Origin: Symbiodinium natans
Lineage: Eukaryota; Sar; Dinophyceae; Suessiales; Symbiodiniaceae
Length of the DNA stretch: 64,000 bases
Direction of reading: 5' to 3'
Assembly (NCBI GenBank): GCA_905221605.1
Contig: CAJNDS010002823.1
Coordinates: forward strand, 591,001-655,000
Positions 53,185-63,113 of this stretch are shown one piece after another (the stretch's first letter is position 1; each line of letters starts with the position of its first letter). The notes under the pieces are model-generated. The model had not been told where the DNA came from and searched no databases. It saw only the letters and a list, made by a program, of their open reading frames with translations. A program made the position numbers and the translations under genes.

Positions 53185-54488
53185 CTGGGTTTGGAGGTTT
53201 AGGGTTTATAGGTTTAGGGTTTAGGGGTTTAGGGTTTAGGGTTTAGGGTGCTTTTTGGCTTTTTGGAAGGATTTGTGGGGTTTGGGGGGTAGTTTAGGGG
53301 TTTAGGGGCTCAAGGTGACAGGGGAGGTTTGATGGGTCGGAGTTTCAAGAAGCTTGGGGCTGGGGGAAATAGTACGTAGGAAGGTGTCCGGCTTCTGTCG
53401 ACGCCTTGGACGAATGGGCAGACAGGGAGAGAGAGAACGACCGAGATAGTGACAGAGAGGGACAAGAGACAGTGAGACAGCGGCGGAGAGATAGAGAAGG
53501 GCACGGGTTGGGATGTTTCCCCTTTTTCTAACGAAGGGTGCCCCGCCGTGGGCGACCACAATCTGAATGTCAGGATCAGGGGTGGTTGACCCCCCCCCGC
53601 ACCCGGCCCCCCCCGCCCCTGTCCCACACCCCCCCCCTCTGCCCCTTTGCGGGTTTGGCTTGAACCTTGAACCCCAAACCCAAAAACACGAAACCCCAAA
53701 CCGTGAACCTTGAGCCCTAAACCCTCAACCCTTAACTAACCCTCAACCCTAAACCCCAAACCATAAACCATAAACCCGGAACCCTAAACCCTAAACCCAA
53801 CCATTATTGCTTGGGGTCCAGCGACTTGGGCGCTACGGAATCACCATGCTCACGCGGATGCGCTGGGCCGGGCCGAGGCAGGTCGCGTAGCGATAATCCC
53901 TGCCAAGGAGCTGTGAGTAGAAGGGGGAACATCCCAGGGCGTTTAGGGTTTAGGGTTTAGGGTTTAGGGTTTAGGGTTTAGGGCTGATCAGAGTTGAAGC
54001 CCCAGCCTCGGCCGATCGTACATCTGCCTCGGTTCACCGTCGTTTGGGAGCTGGCTGATGGCACTCCCGGAGCCCTTTTGGATTTCGGGTTTCGGTTTTG
54101 GGGTTTAGGGTTTAGGGTTTGGGGTTTAGGGTTTAGGGTTTAGCACTTCAATGACACCATTTGCCCTAGAGGCCTCAATAAGATGGAAAAAATCAGTTGG
54201 TAATCATACTCATCATGAAACACTTAAACAAAGACTGACAATACCAATGGAGCGTTGAAAATGACTTTGATAGTACCAACATATTCATAAGCATTAATAT
54301 TGCCAAGAATGTTACAGAACATTCAGAATACTGATAACCAGACTCTTACTAACCTTGAGAAAAATTAAACCCTAAACCCTGAACCCTAACCCCCCCCCCC
54401 CCTCCAAGCCCAAGGACAGGATGTGTTGTGCTGCCCAGCTTCTCAGGTTCCGTGGCTTTAGGGCCTAGGGTTTAGACATGGTTTTGAG
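53185..54488. other. arrays, split T1 ends and ambiguous islands
   Basis: T1-like ends at 53508-53533 and 53914-53936; islands at 53.82-53.88 and 54.0-54.08 kb are open on one or both strands, some with stops. AT-rich from 54150 to 54370. Confidence 0.35.
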
Positions 54489-54539
54489 CCTGAGCCTTAT
54501 GTACAAGCGGCCCGGGCCACCTCGGCCCACGGAAGTGCG
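54489..54539 (+). CDS. possible exon just upstream of the copia insertion (PEPYVQAARATSAHGSA)
   Basis: Acceptor TTTTGAG|C, donor GCG|GTTTAGGG. The donor is the start of the TTTAGGG array into which the retrotransposon inserted 40 bp further on. If real, the element sits inside an intron. Confidence 0.35.
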
Positions 54540-54573
54540 GTTTAGGGTTTAGGGTTTAGGGTTTAGGGTTTAG

Positions 54574-54578
54574 GGTTT
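54574..54578. repeat. target-site duplication, left copy (GGTTT)
   Basis: Five bases GGTTT directly outside the left LTR, repeated directly outside the right LTR. They are part of the TTTAGGG repeat that was hit. Confidence 0.85.
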
Positions 54579-54806
54579 TGCAGCGGAGGCTGCACTGGTG
54601 CGCTTGGGCTCGACGGGTTTCAAACCCCTCAAGAGGTTGCTAAGAGCTCCACGCTCTGGTTTTCACACGTGCTCCGCGCACGATCCGTGGCTCAGGCTGT
54701 TGCCTAAAGGCTTCTGCACGAAACAGGGGCCCCTGCTCGAACCTAGAAGTTCAGCAGTAACCCCACATGTTCCCATGAGACATCACTGAGAGGCATATCT
54801 GTTGCA
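54579..54806 (-). repeat. 3' LTR of the copia element
   Basis: This is the downstream LTR in the minus-strand sense, identical to the 5' LTR. The polyprotein frame runs into it and stops at 54743-54745, so its first 64 nt are also coding. No strong polypurine tract precedes it; the bases just upstream read GGGGCTGG, which is itself coding. Confidence 0.95.
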
Positions 54807-57800
54807 CCAGCCCCAAAAGATGTCAGTGATGACTCATTCTTTCTGTACAAATGCTGATTTACGGTGTCTACGGCTGTACGTCCTTGCTGCTTGGCTTTCT
54901 TGGCACTGGTGAAGGCGGGGTCGTACTTGATGCACCAGTGGCCTGATCGAAGGAACTTGATCAATCCCAGGCGGCAGTCAGCTCTCTTCTTGGTCAAGGC
55001 ATCACCAAGATCGTAGTCACTGGCAACCCATCGAAGAACTCCAGCTGCTCGAGCCAAGTTTCCACGAAGCTGGAACGCCTGCAAGGCCGATCTCATGTTG
55101 CTCAGCCCTAACAGGGGTGACTCATTCAGCTCCACGGCGTCGTATCCACCCTTGCTGTCGGTGCACACTATGCCTTTGACACATAGTACCTGACGTTCCG
55201 TGGCATCCACCGGATCCTTGCGCTGAAGCTGCTCATAGTCCAGGTCGCCAGCTGCATGAAGTTCACTCCACAACAATCTTGCTCGGAAGTTGTTGTCTTC
55301 TGCTTCAAGTGCTGCTTGAACTTCTGCATCGTTGCTGCTGATGGATTTCCGCTTCAATTTCCATGTCCGCCAGGCAATGGCATTCATGGCGCAAACAACA
55401 CCGGTGTCACATTCTGGTCCTGACACCAGTGTGATGTATCCCCCAGTGGAATCGCCCTTGGGCCTGTTGTTGTGTGCCTGGTCGCCCATGCTGACGAAGA
55501 CAAGGTCTGTCCAATGTTTGACAGATGGAAATCGTTGAAATGTTAGGCGAAAAGGTTCTCGACGTACTTCGCCAATCATCTCCTGAATTTCCCTTGCCGT
55601 AGACATCGAACCATTGACTACCAGCTCGGTGAGTAGGAGGTTGCAGCGTGCACACAGCTGCGGTTGAGACTGAACAGCCAGCCACTGCAAAGCGCCCAAA
55701 CTGGCACGACAGGCTTCCATGTCCTTTCGCTCCAAGGGTGCCTCAGTTCGAAGTCTGTTTGGGCTGATGTCCAAGTCGGGCAATGCCTCCACATAGTAGT
55801 CCTGGTTCACGCTGATACGCAGGAAGCCATTCTCGTCGGTGGTCGTGGAGACATCGGTACCAGCATGACGATACGTGCCTTGCTTGGTCATTCCCCACTT
55901 GCATGCCTTGTCGATTGAGGCCTTGATCGCTAACCATTCTTCAGATCCATCTCCAATGCGGTGAAAATCATCCACATGTCCACCCATTGCTCCAATGGTC
56001 AGCTTGTGATCGCGATCCTTTCGGTCCTTCGAGGTCCATCGCCATAGGCATCTTTCTCCCATCACTGGGGTGGCACCCAGTTTGGTGAGTGTCTTGTGGA
56101 GATCCAACCATAGTCCTCGTGGTGCCGTCGTGCTGCCATAGATGTTCCGAAGGACACGCATGATGGCCTCTTCTCCAATGCCTAGGGCTTCTCTGAGCTC
56201 CTGAACACCCGAGGTCCACAGCTCCTGATCGGCCTCTGTCGGCTGCGTTTGTAGAAAAGCCGTCGCCAAATCCAGTCCTTCCAGCATCCACTGATGTTGG
56301 GCCGACATGGTGTAGAGGAGGTTCCTGCCCAACGTCGATTGCACCGGACTTGCTGTCTTGAAGTTGGGATCCAGCAGGCTCGGGTGCTGGAACCCTAGCA
56401 GCACAATCCTGGCCTTGGCTTTCTTCATGCCATCCTTCTTGTGCACGGTGTTGTCGTTGGTGTTGGCGTCCTGAATTGCCTCCTCACGATCCTCTGGCGG
56501 AACCAACTTCCACGTCAATACCCATCTCGCCTTCACGATGCGGTTCGTCTCGTAGGCCTGTCGAACTTCACGATCATCAAGGCACTTCCGGACAGCTTCA
56601 TGCTTCACAAAGGAGTCCACCTCCTTCGCCTTTGCTCGGCCAAAGAGCTTCCGCTCGGCTGGATTCAGCTTGGTGAGCACCACTTCCGAGTCGCGCATCT
56701 TCTTCACCATATAGGCTTGCGGATTGCGCTCAAGTTGTTTACGCTCTCTGTTCGACTTGGGTGCTTCCAGGTTGAACTCAATCTTCAGGAAGTCATGGGT
56801 CTCGTCCATGGCATTGAAGAGGTCGAACTCTGCTTCCCTTGCCGCTTCCGTGCACAAGGCCTCCACCCAGTTGTCTTCCTTCCTTGACCTCTTTGCCGCA
56901 GTGTCATCGTAGTCGTTGACCTCGACAACGGCCGGATTTTTGGTCGTAGAGGAGACATTGGCCTTGGTTGTAGACGATGAACTCGTTCCCTGTTCTTCCT
57001 CCTGATCGATGGTGGTAGGCGACTTCTTGCCTACAATTCGTCGACTGGGCTTCACCACAGTGGTGTCGTCAGGTTGTGCTGGTAGTTCAGGAAGTTCACG
57101 GTCGGTCTCGAGAGGCTCCTCATCCATCAGGTCCGTGTATTCTCGTTGAGGGACAATGTCCGCTAGGGACTTCCATCGAGCGAAGTCTTCTCGATCTGAT
57201 GTCTCGTAGACGAACTTTTCCGCCTCCGTTGCCGGCCGAACAGAATGCACGGAGCAGCGGTAAAGACGTGAGCCAATCAAGACCCACACGATGTGACGCC
57301 GATGATCACCTTGATCTTGCTGTGGCAGAACTTCATGGAAGACCACTCGTCCAGGGCCAATCCAATGTGGTCGTCCGGATACTTTGAAGCCACCTTTGGG
57401 TCCTTGATGAACGTCTAGCGGCCACACTTTTCTCCAAATCTTCACAAGGTCCATCTCCTTGAACGTCCGCAGGGGTTGTCGCACGGTGCTGTTGGTAAGC
57501 TTGGAGAGGATGCGCTGGGACCTGGTCTTCAGTGCTATTGCCTCAGCTTTTTGCCGATTGGTCACCAACTTTGTGTACTCCTCTTGTCCGTCATGGGGGA
57601 TGGAGTTGAATGTGCGCACGTCCTCATCGGTGATGTCGTAATTCTTTCCAAAGGCCCATTGGAAGGCAGAGTAACCAGCCGTGTACTCGGTGGAGTTCAA
57701 GGAGGCAACCGTAAGCTGCAAAGAGACAAAGGGGTGCTGGTCCAGGGCATCCAGGTGGATAGCCGTTGCTGTTCGTTTTACATCCTGGACGGCTGCTTCA

Positions 57801-60800
57801 GCGGTTCCATGGGCCCAGCTCTCCTTGTCTGCAACGAAGTGTGGTTGTATATTGACGGAGGCCAAGAAGTCATGCATCCGCTCTGACGCGAAACTGTAGG
57901 CGGCATCGAGGATGATGAAGGCTGGCTTGGGGTATTGTCCCAACCGTCTTTCTGAGAAGGCCTGAATGACTTCCTCAGTGGATTCGCTCTGCATCGCCAT
58001 CACCTCATAGATCATCAAGGGCTGAATCACCCGCAGCTTCGTCGCCATGTCCATGAAGAGGATGAACTTCGCCTTCTTTTTGGTCCCCGGAATATACCAT
58101 TCACCCACATCGGCCGTCACCGCCTGCCACGCTTTGTAGGCCGGTGTCACACTGGCTGGGGGAATCTTTCCGGAGCTGACGCTCCCTGCCTTCAGAGCAT
58201 CACATGCGTCACATCGATGATGTAGTGCAACCTGTACCTTCCACTCATCATGTCCACCGTCGCGAACGATGCGAGCCAAGTTCTTGTTGGTCGGATGACC
58301 CGCGGCACGATGAATCTTGCTGATCTTTGCTCGCCACGCTTCCACTTCATCTTTTGAGACATCCGGAGGGATCCCAAGGGGGTCCTGCACCTTGTTATCC
58401 TTGACTTCAGCACCAAGGACTACATGGTCATCCGTCATCTTCGGCAATGGGAATCCATACTGTCGAAGTTCCTCCCTCCTTGCGTCCGACATCTTGTGGA
58501 TCATCCGAGTGGTGTAAGCGGAGATGCCAATCCTCTCGCCCTTCCATTGTTGGGTGGCGTGTGTCGTAGTGGGATCGAAGATGACCACTCGGTGACACGT
58601 TTCTTTCACCACTCCACCAGGTAGACTGCCGTCAGGAAGTCGTCGACGAACTCGTGTTTCGCCACCTTGAGGTTCTTGTTGTATCCACAGTCCACCACCT
58701 GAGAAGTTCCCCACGCACAGGAGGATGTTGGAGCTCCCTTTCAAGTTGTGGTGGTCCTTGTGGGGCCTGGTTTGGACGTTGAAGTTGAGCATCACTGTGG
58801 TCCAAGTCTCTTGGGGCGCGTAGTGATGCAGGACGGCGTTGACATATTGTATCAACTCAGGAACCTCAGAGGTGATCTTGGTGATGCCCTCTTGAGCACC
58901 ATGAGAGTAACCACCAAGAATGAGGCTTGTGGCCCCTGACATGGTGCCCCGACCATGTTCCCGGACAGCTTGCCGTACTTTGACACACTTGGGCACTTCC
59001 CGAAGAATGGTTCCGAGATGTTCCAGGGACCAGTTGCCACGCATCCGGGCTTCCCTTGCCATGTGCTCGAGGGCGATCTTGTCTGCGCTTGTAGTGGCAA
59101 CTTCGTAGTCCTCAATGACCATGTCCGACGTTTCTTTCAACTCGTCGAGAAACTCTTCTGTCTCTTCGACTTCGATCTCTTCGTCATGAAGTGCGGGAAG
59201 ATCATGCTTCAAGGATAGCAGGTGTTGATGACGTCCGGGCGCAAATTGATCACGCCAGTGTCGAGCAATGGATTGCACCATCTTCCAGGGGTAGTACGCA
59301 GTGCGAGCCGTCTCTGCCCCTTGAATGGACGCATGTTGTCCATGATTGCCCGGACATACTTTCGCTCGGAAGGCACGATGGAAAACTTCATCGTTGGTGC
59401 GGATCAGCCACTTCTTCTGGATGAACTGGTCACTAGCCTCGTTCTTCATCCCGTAGTTACATCCATCAATGCGGCACTGCAACCATGAATGTCCATGCTC
59501 CTCCAGGTACCTCGCTAGGTCTTCCATAGGAGCTTGTTTCCATCCAAAGCATGGATATGGCCATTCGAAGTAGAACTTGGTGCAGTCGTTGTCCTCGAGG
59601 CAGTCCTTGATGAAGTTGTTGACTTCCCAAAGCAAACGGCGTTCCTTGCGTCGAGCCGTTTCAAGTTGCGCTTGTCGTTCGGGGGTGTTGTAGTTCACAG
59701 ACGTCCATGAGCACCACTTTGTGCACGGCAGCGAAAACCAAACGCGTTGGGGTTGATGTTGCCGCCTCAGAACTCGAAGTCGTTGCCAGGTCTCCTCCTT
59801 GTACAAGTCGTAGCCGCTGGCCAAGTTGATGCGCCGTGGTCGTAGTCCATGTTGTTCTGCTGCTTCACTCAGCCAGCTGTGTGGTGCACATGCTACTTCC
59901 CACAGCCCATCGCGTCCTGTCAGCTGCAGGTCCACAAGGTGCGCCGTCATGGTGGCAGTCATCATGGTCACCATGGCCATCAACCGCTTCCCCATGTAGA
60001 GTGGCAGGTGTTCCACCTTCGGCTTGTAGATCACACCTCCCCGGTTGCTTCGTTCTCGTACGCTGCCACCAGTTCCTCGTCGTCCGGGTCCGTGACTACT
60101 CCCCATGTGGTGTTGGTCGGAGAGTGGTAGCCGTCGGTCGTCGCGATGTAGGTGTCCGGCACAGCCTGGTTGCGCAGCTCCACGATGGACCGATTCAGGA
60201 CAGCCTCGGCCGTGATCTTGTTCATCATGTGGTGGCACACCGTCGCTGTCGGCTTGATGGTCCCCAAGATCTGCTGCAACTCGTTGAGCATCTGCTTCAC
60301 CATCACGTGGTTCACAGTCATGGTTGTGCTCGAAGGTGACCCCTTTCTGGGGGTGTACAGAAGACGAAGGTCGCAGCAACTGCAGTGGATCCATTGACCC
60401 CACTGATTGGCCTGCGGTGGTCCCGGCTGATGCGTTCCGAAGCAGGGCCATTGATCCTTCCGGGAGCGAGGATCCCGTTGGTCTGCTTTGATCCTTCGCG
60501 TTGTGTCCAGTGACCTCGGTCTCTGCTTGGCGCGACTCTTCGCTTTGGCCGCCGCCGTGAGGATCTGCTCGGTCTCGCGGTCGATCTCCTGGGGAGCGCT
60601 CGAAGGGGCTGCCATCACAAGGAGAGGAACTCGGAGGGGATGTTGACGAAAAAACTTGTGCTCCTGTCGCACAGTTCATTTGAGCTTCGGCGTTGGAAAC
60701 TGTTGATGGTCGAGATCGACGATACATCACCCACAGCCGATTGCGAGACGCCTCTAGCTCTCGATTGTGCAGCTCAGCATCACTCACAGTCAGATCAATC

Positions 60801-62974
60801 CATGCTGTCCCAAGTTCAAGAACTTGCTGTGACATGTGAGGACAATCACTAGAAGTTGCTTCTCGAACTATCACATGGGCTTGACCATCAAGGCAACGTA
60901 GACCCTTAGTTAGGTACTGCACAATGTCCAAGGTGTAGTGGCCCTTGCGGTTGACGTTCAACTGGAAGATTTCAGGTTCTGGATCCTTGGAGAGCATGTA
61001 CAGGCCAGTAGAAAAGTCGACCAACATTCCAACTCCCAACGGACCCAGGAAATCCATTCCTATCAAGATGGGCACTAAGGAATTCTTGTCAAAGCCTGAC
61101 TGATAGTACTCCGCAGGATTGGGAAGTGTGTAGAGGGAAAAGGAACGTTCGCTTCCCGATAGGCTGCTCCGAATCGTGACCTTGCACAAGGCTCTACCCC
61201 ACTTGCCGTTCCCAAACCTGAAATACGGGCGCGAGGATTGGTCCAGCTCAATCTTGGCACTACGGTCCTGGGCAACAATGGCTGATAGCAAGGACTGTAC
61301 AGCGGCTTCGGGGGCTGCGGAGGCTGTCGCTCCACAGTCAAGCATGCCGACCTCTGGCTTGGGCGGCTCCGACGCTGAAACGGAGTGAAGCTCCTTTGAA
61401 TCTCTCAGTTCCATGCCACCGACGAAGAAGTCCTGCGCCATGTACGCATTCACCGATCGATTGCCATCCTTGGACTTGGTCTTGAACTTCCCCTTGCCCT
61501 TGTTCGACATGAACTGACCTTCCATCCACATGCCTCGCTTCCCCTTGTTTTTGCCCTTGCCCTTGCCAATGTAGTACTGGTACTCGTCGTCCATGCCCGC
61601 ATGTCGACGATCAGGGCATTCTCGAGCGAGATGCTGGCCGCCACAGTTGTAGCAGCGAAGGCCATGGCCCGTGGAATTTGAGGGAGACCCAAACCCACGG
61701 TCACGTCTCAAGGCCTGTGTCACCTTCTGGGCGTCAGACCACGTTCTCTGCGCCTCCATCGCCAGGCTTTCGGCAACCTTTTCGGCCTGTTGGGCTTCAC
61801 GAAGCTTCTCCTGGTGTTCGGGGTCAGGAGACTCTTCAAGGGCCTGCATACCATCATGATTGCCAGTTTGCCAATCTTGATCAGACCACCAATCATTCTC
61901 CACGTAGGCGTCGTCGTACCACCAGTCGTCTTCATACCACCACTCATCCATGGCATTCTGGTAGTGCATGTGGTCCTCGTCCTTGTGATCGATGAAGTTG
62001 GCGTGAAACTGGCCACCGGCATGAGGCGACCCTCGATGGCCAAGAAGCTGTTCATCCCACAAAGTCTGGAGCGCTGCCGCAATCACCTCGTACTCCAAGG
62101 AGTTCTTGCTTGTGCTGAGGATGTCACGCTTCTCCTCGGCACTGAGTCCTGCAGCTTGCAACAACCGCCATCCTCGGAGGACACCAAGCAGGAATGAGTC
62201 TGCGATACTCAGCTCATCAAGAGGGCCTGGTGCTGCGGCAACCACTTCCTGAGCTTCTGGCTCCACGCTGCGACGACTGGGGGATGACCCAGCCGAGGCC
62301 CGAGTGCCAGCATCGGCATTGGCTGGCGTGGCACCGCCATCTGGTCGAGTGGCAGGTCCTTCACCTTCAGGACTACCTTCGCCCACATCTCCTTCTTCAC
62401 GACCATGCTCATCAGGCTGCTCGTCATCCTCATACCAGCTGCTCTCATCATACCACCAGCTATCGCGCCTCTCTGCCGGAGGAAGGCCGAAGTCCCGCTG
62501 GTCCTGGGCAATGCCGTGCTGCTCCTCGTAAAGTCGGTGGATGGCCTCCACAAACTCCTCATGCACCAAAGTCTCTCTCACCAGGAAGTTGCCTATGCTT
62601 TCGCCCGCACTGCGCTTGAAGCTGAAGTACTGCTGACAGATCGCCGCTGCATTCGGAAGTGATTTTCTGACAAGGGGGCTTCTGGCAAGCCGTTGCAGAA
62701 AAACGCGGGTCCCGTCCTCCTGGTCAAACATCGTCATCGGCCATGACATTGCCAGGAGTCGAGCGGGGCCGGTGAGCTTCGAGATCAAGGTCGCAGCGAC
62801 ATGTCTCCTTTTGTGCGGTGCGGTGCTCTGCACGTACCAGGCAACTTCTCGTGTGTATCTGCGCCAACCACGAGCAGCACCATCCCAAGCTGGAATTGTA
62901 GATCTACCGTAATCCTCGGGCATGGCCAAATGCCACGCAACGAAAACTGAAGAAATGAAAAAGGAGAAAACCAC
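54743..62974 (-). CDS. copia Gag-Pol polyprotein with methyltransferase-like and 2OG-Fe(II) oxygenase-like insert domains
   Basis: One 2743-aa frame carries the whole retrotransposition machinery. Domains in order: Gag (to about 430) with W/D/E-rich patches; a CCHC zinc knuckle at C441-C453, spaced CX2CX3HX4C, one residue shorter than canonical; K/G-rich basic tract; aspartic protease with D546-C-G in place of the usual D-S/T-G, and a later ILIGMDFLG near 636-644; an insert at about 1020-1250 resembling a C5 methyltransferase (LWEVACAP near 1024, SLPCTKW with C1084, FEWP with E1137); an insert at about 1314-1500 with H1405-x-D1407, H1472 and R1481, the 2-oxoglutarate/Fe(II) signature; integrase with H1555, H1560, C1588, C1591 and D1622, D1690, E1726 (exactly D-X35-E); reverse transcriptase with D2235 and HVDD (D2335/D2336); RNase H with D2498, E2551, D2606, D2658. 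Met18 (62923, MPEDYGRS) starts the Gag-like sequence and may be the true start. The last 17-20 codons are LTR-derived. Confidence 0.92.
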   Translation of the reverse strand: MVFSFFISSVFVAWHLAMPEDYGRSTIPAWDGAARGWRRYTREVAWYVQSTAPHKRRHVAATLISKLTGPARLLAMSWPMTMFDQEDGTRVFLQRLARSPLVRKSLPNAAAICQQYFSFKRSAGESIGNFLVRETLVHEEFVEAIHRLYEEQHGIAQDQRDFGLPPAERRDSWWYDESSWYEDDEQPDEHGREEGDVGEGSPEGEGPATRPDGGATPANADAGTRASAGSSPSRRSVEPEAQEVVAAAPGPLDELSIADSFLLGVLRGWRLLQAAGLSAEEKRDILSTSKNSLEYEVIAAALQTLWDEQLLGHRGSPHAGGQFHANFIDHKDEDHMHYQNAMDEWWYEDDWWYDDAYVENDWWSDQDWQTGNHDGMQALEESPDPEHQEKLREAQQAEKVAESLAMEAQRTWSDAQKVTQALRRDRGFGSPSNSTGHGLRCYNCGGQHLARECPDRRHAGMDDEYQYYIGKGKGKNKGKRGMWMEGQFMSNKGKGKFKTKSKDGNRSVNAYMAQDFFVGGMELRDSKELHSVSASEPPKPEVGMLDCGATASAAPEAAVQSLLSAIVAQDRSAKIELDQSSRPYFRFGNGKWGRALCKVTIRSSLSGSERSFSLYTLPNPAEYYQSGFDKNSLVPILIGMDFLGPLGVGMLVDFSTGLYMLSKDPEPEIFQLNVNRKGHYTLDIVQYLTKGLRCLDGQAHVIVREATSSDCPHMSQQVLELGTAWIDLTVSDAELHNRELEASRNRLWVMYRRSRPSTVSNAEAQMNCATGAQVFSSTSPPSSSPCDGSPFERSPGDRPRDRADPHGGGQSEESRQAETEVTGHNAKDQSRPTGSSLPEGSMALLRNASAGTTAGQSVGSMDPLQLLRPSSSVHPQKGVTFEHNHDCEPRDGEADAQRVAADLGDHQADSDGVPPHDEQDHGRGCPESVHRGAAQPGCAGHLHRDDRRLPLSDQHHMGSSHGPGRRGTGGSVRERSNRGGVIYKPKVEHLPLYMGKRLMAMVTMMTATMTAHLVDLQLTGRDGLWEVACAPHSWLSEAAEQHGLRPRRINLASGYDLYKEETWQRLRVLRRQHQPQRVWFSLPCTKWCSWTSVNYNTPERQAQLETARRKERRLLWEVNNFIKDCLEDNDCTKFYFEWPYPCFGWKQAPMEDLARYLEEHGHSWLQCRIDGCNYGMKNEASDQFIQKKWLIRTNDEVFHRAFRAKVCPGNHGQHASIQGAETARTAYYPWKMVQSIARHWRDQFAPGRHQHLLSLKHDLPALHDEEIEVEETEEFLDELKETSDMVIEDYEVATTSADKIALEHMAREARMRGNWSLEHLGTILREVPKCVKVRQAVREHGRGTMSGATSLILGGYSHGAQEGITKITSEVPELIQYVNAVLHHYAPQETWTTVMLNFNVQTRPHKDHHNLKGSSNILLCVGNFSGGGLWIQQEPQGGETRVRRRLPDGSLPGGVVKETCHRVVIFDPTTTHATQQWKGERIGISAYTTRMIHKMSDARREELRQYGFPLPKMTDDHVVLGAEVKDNKVQDPLGIPPDVSKDEVEAWRAKISKIHRAAGHPTNKNLARIVRDGGHDEWKVQVALHHRCDACDALKAGSVSSGKIPPASVTPAYKAWQAVTADVGEWYIPGTKKKAKFILFMDMATKLRVIQPLMIYEVMAMQSESTEEVIQAFSERRLGQYPKPAFIILDAAYSFASERMHDFLASVNIQPHFVADKESWAHGTAEAAVQDVKRTATAIHLDALDQHPFVSLQLTVASLNSTEYTAGYSAFQWAFGKNYDITDEDVRTFNSIPHDGQEEYTKLVTNRQKAEAIALKTRSQRILSKLTNSTVRQPLRTFKEMDLVKIWRKVWPLDVHQGPKGGFKVSGRPHWIGPGRVVFHEVLPQQDQGDHRRHIVWVLIGSRLYRCSVHSVRPATEAEKFVYETSDREDFARWKSLADIVPQREYTDLMDEEPLETDRELPELPAQPDDTTVVKPSRRIVGKKSPTTIDQEEEQGTSSSSTTKANVSSTTKNPAVVEVNDYDDTAAKRSRKEDNWVEALCTEAAREAEFDLFNAMDETHDFLKIEFNLEAPKSNRERKQLERNPQAYMVKKMRDSEVVLTKLNPAERKLFGRAKAKEVDSFVKHEAVRKCLDDREVRQAYETNRIVKARWVLTWKLVPPEDREEAIQDANTNDNTVHKKDGMKKAKARIVLLGFQHPSLLDPNFKTASPVQSTLGRNLLYTMSAQHQWMLEGLDLATAFLQTQPTEADQELWTSGVQELREALGIGEEAIMRVLRNIYGSTTAPRGLWLDLHKTLTKLGATPVMGERCLWRWTSKDRKDRDHKLTIGAMGGHVDDFHRIGDGSEEWLAIKASIDKACKWGMTKQGTYRHAGTDVSTTTDENGFLRISVNQDYYVEALPDLDISPNRLRTEAPLERKDMEACRASLGALQWLAVQSQPQLCARCNLLLTELVVNGSMSTAREIQEMIGEVRREPFRLTFQRFPSVKHWTDLVFVSMGDQAHNNRPKGDSTGGYITLVSGPECDTGVVCAMNAIAWRTWKLKRKSISSNDAEVQAALEAEDNNFRARLLWSELHAAGDLDYEQLQRKDPVDATERQVLCVKGIVCTDSKGGYDAVELNESPLLGLSNMRSALQAFQLRGNLARAAGVLRWVASDYDLGDALTKKRADCRLGLIKFLRSGHWCIKYDPAFTSAKKAKQQGRTAVDTVNQHLYRKNESSLTSFGAGATDMPLSDVSWEHVGLLLNF

Positions 62975-63113
62975 CAGCGTCCTTGACCTGGTGGGCGGAC
63001 ACGAGCGGGTAGAAGTCGCCGTGGTGAAAGTAGCCCAGTGTCCTGGTAATCGGAGATGTCAAGCAAGAGCAAATGCCCAGGCCAAACAGGCTTTGCCTCA
63101 AGGTCCAGGTCTT

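Noticed and set aside
60031..60672. 213-codon minus frame and other long frames inside the copia element
   Set aside because: Overlapped by the 2743-codon polyprotein with recognised domains; they are alternative-frame shadows.
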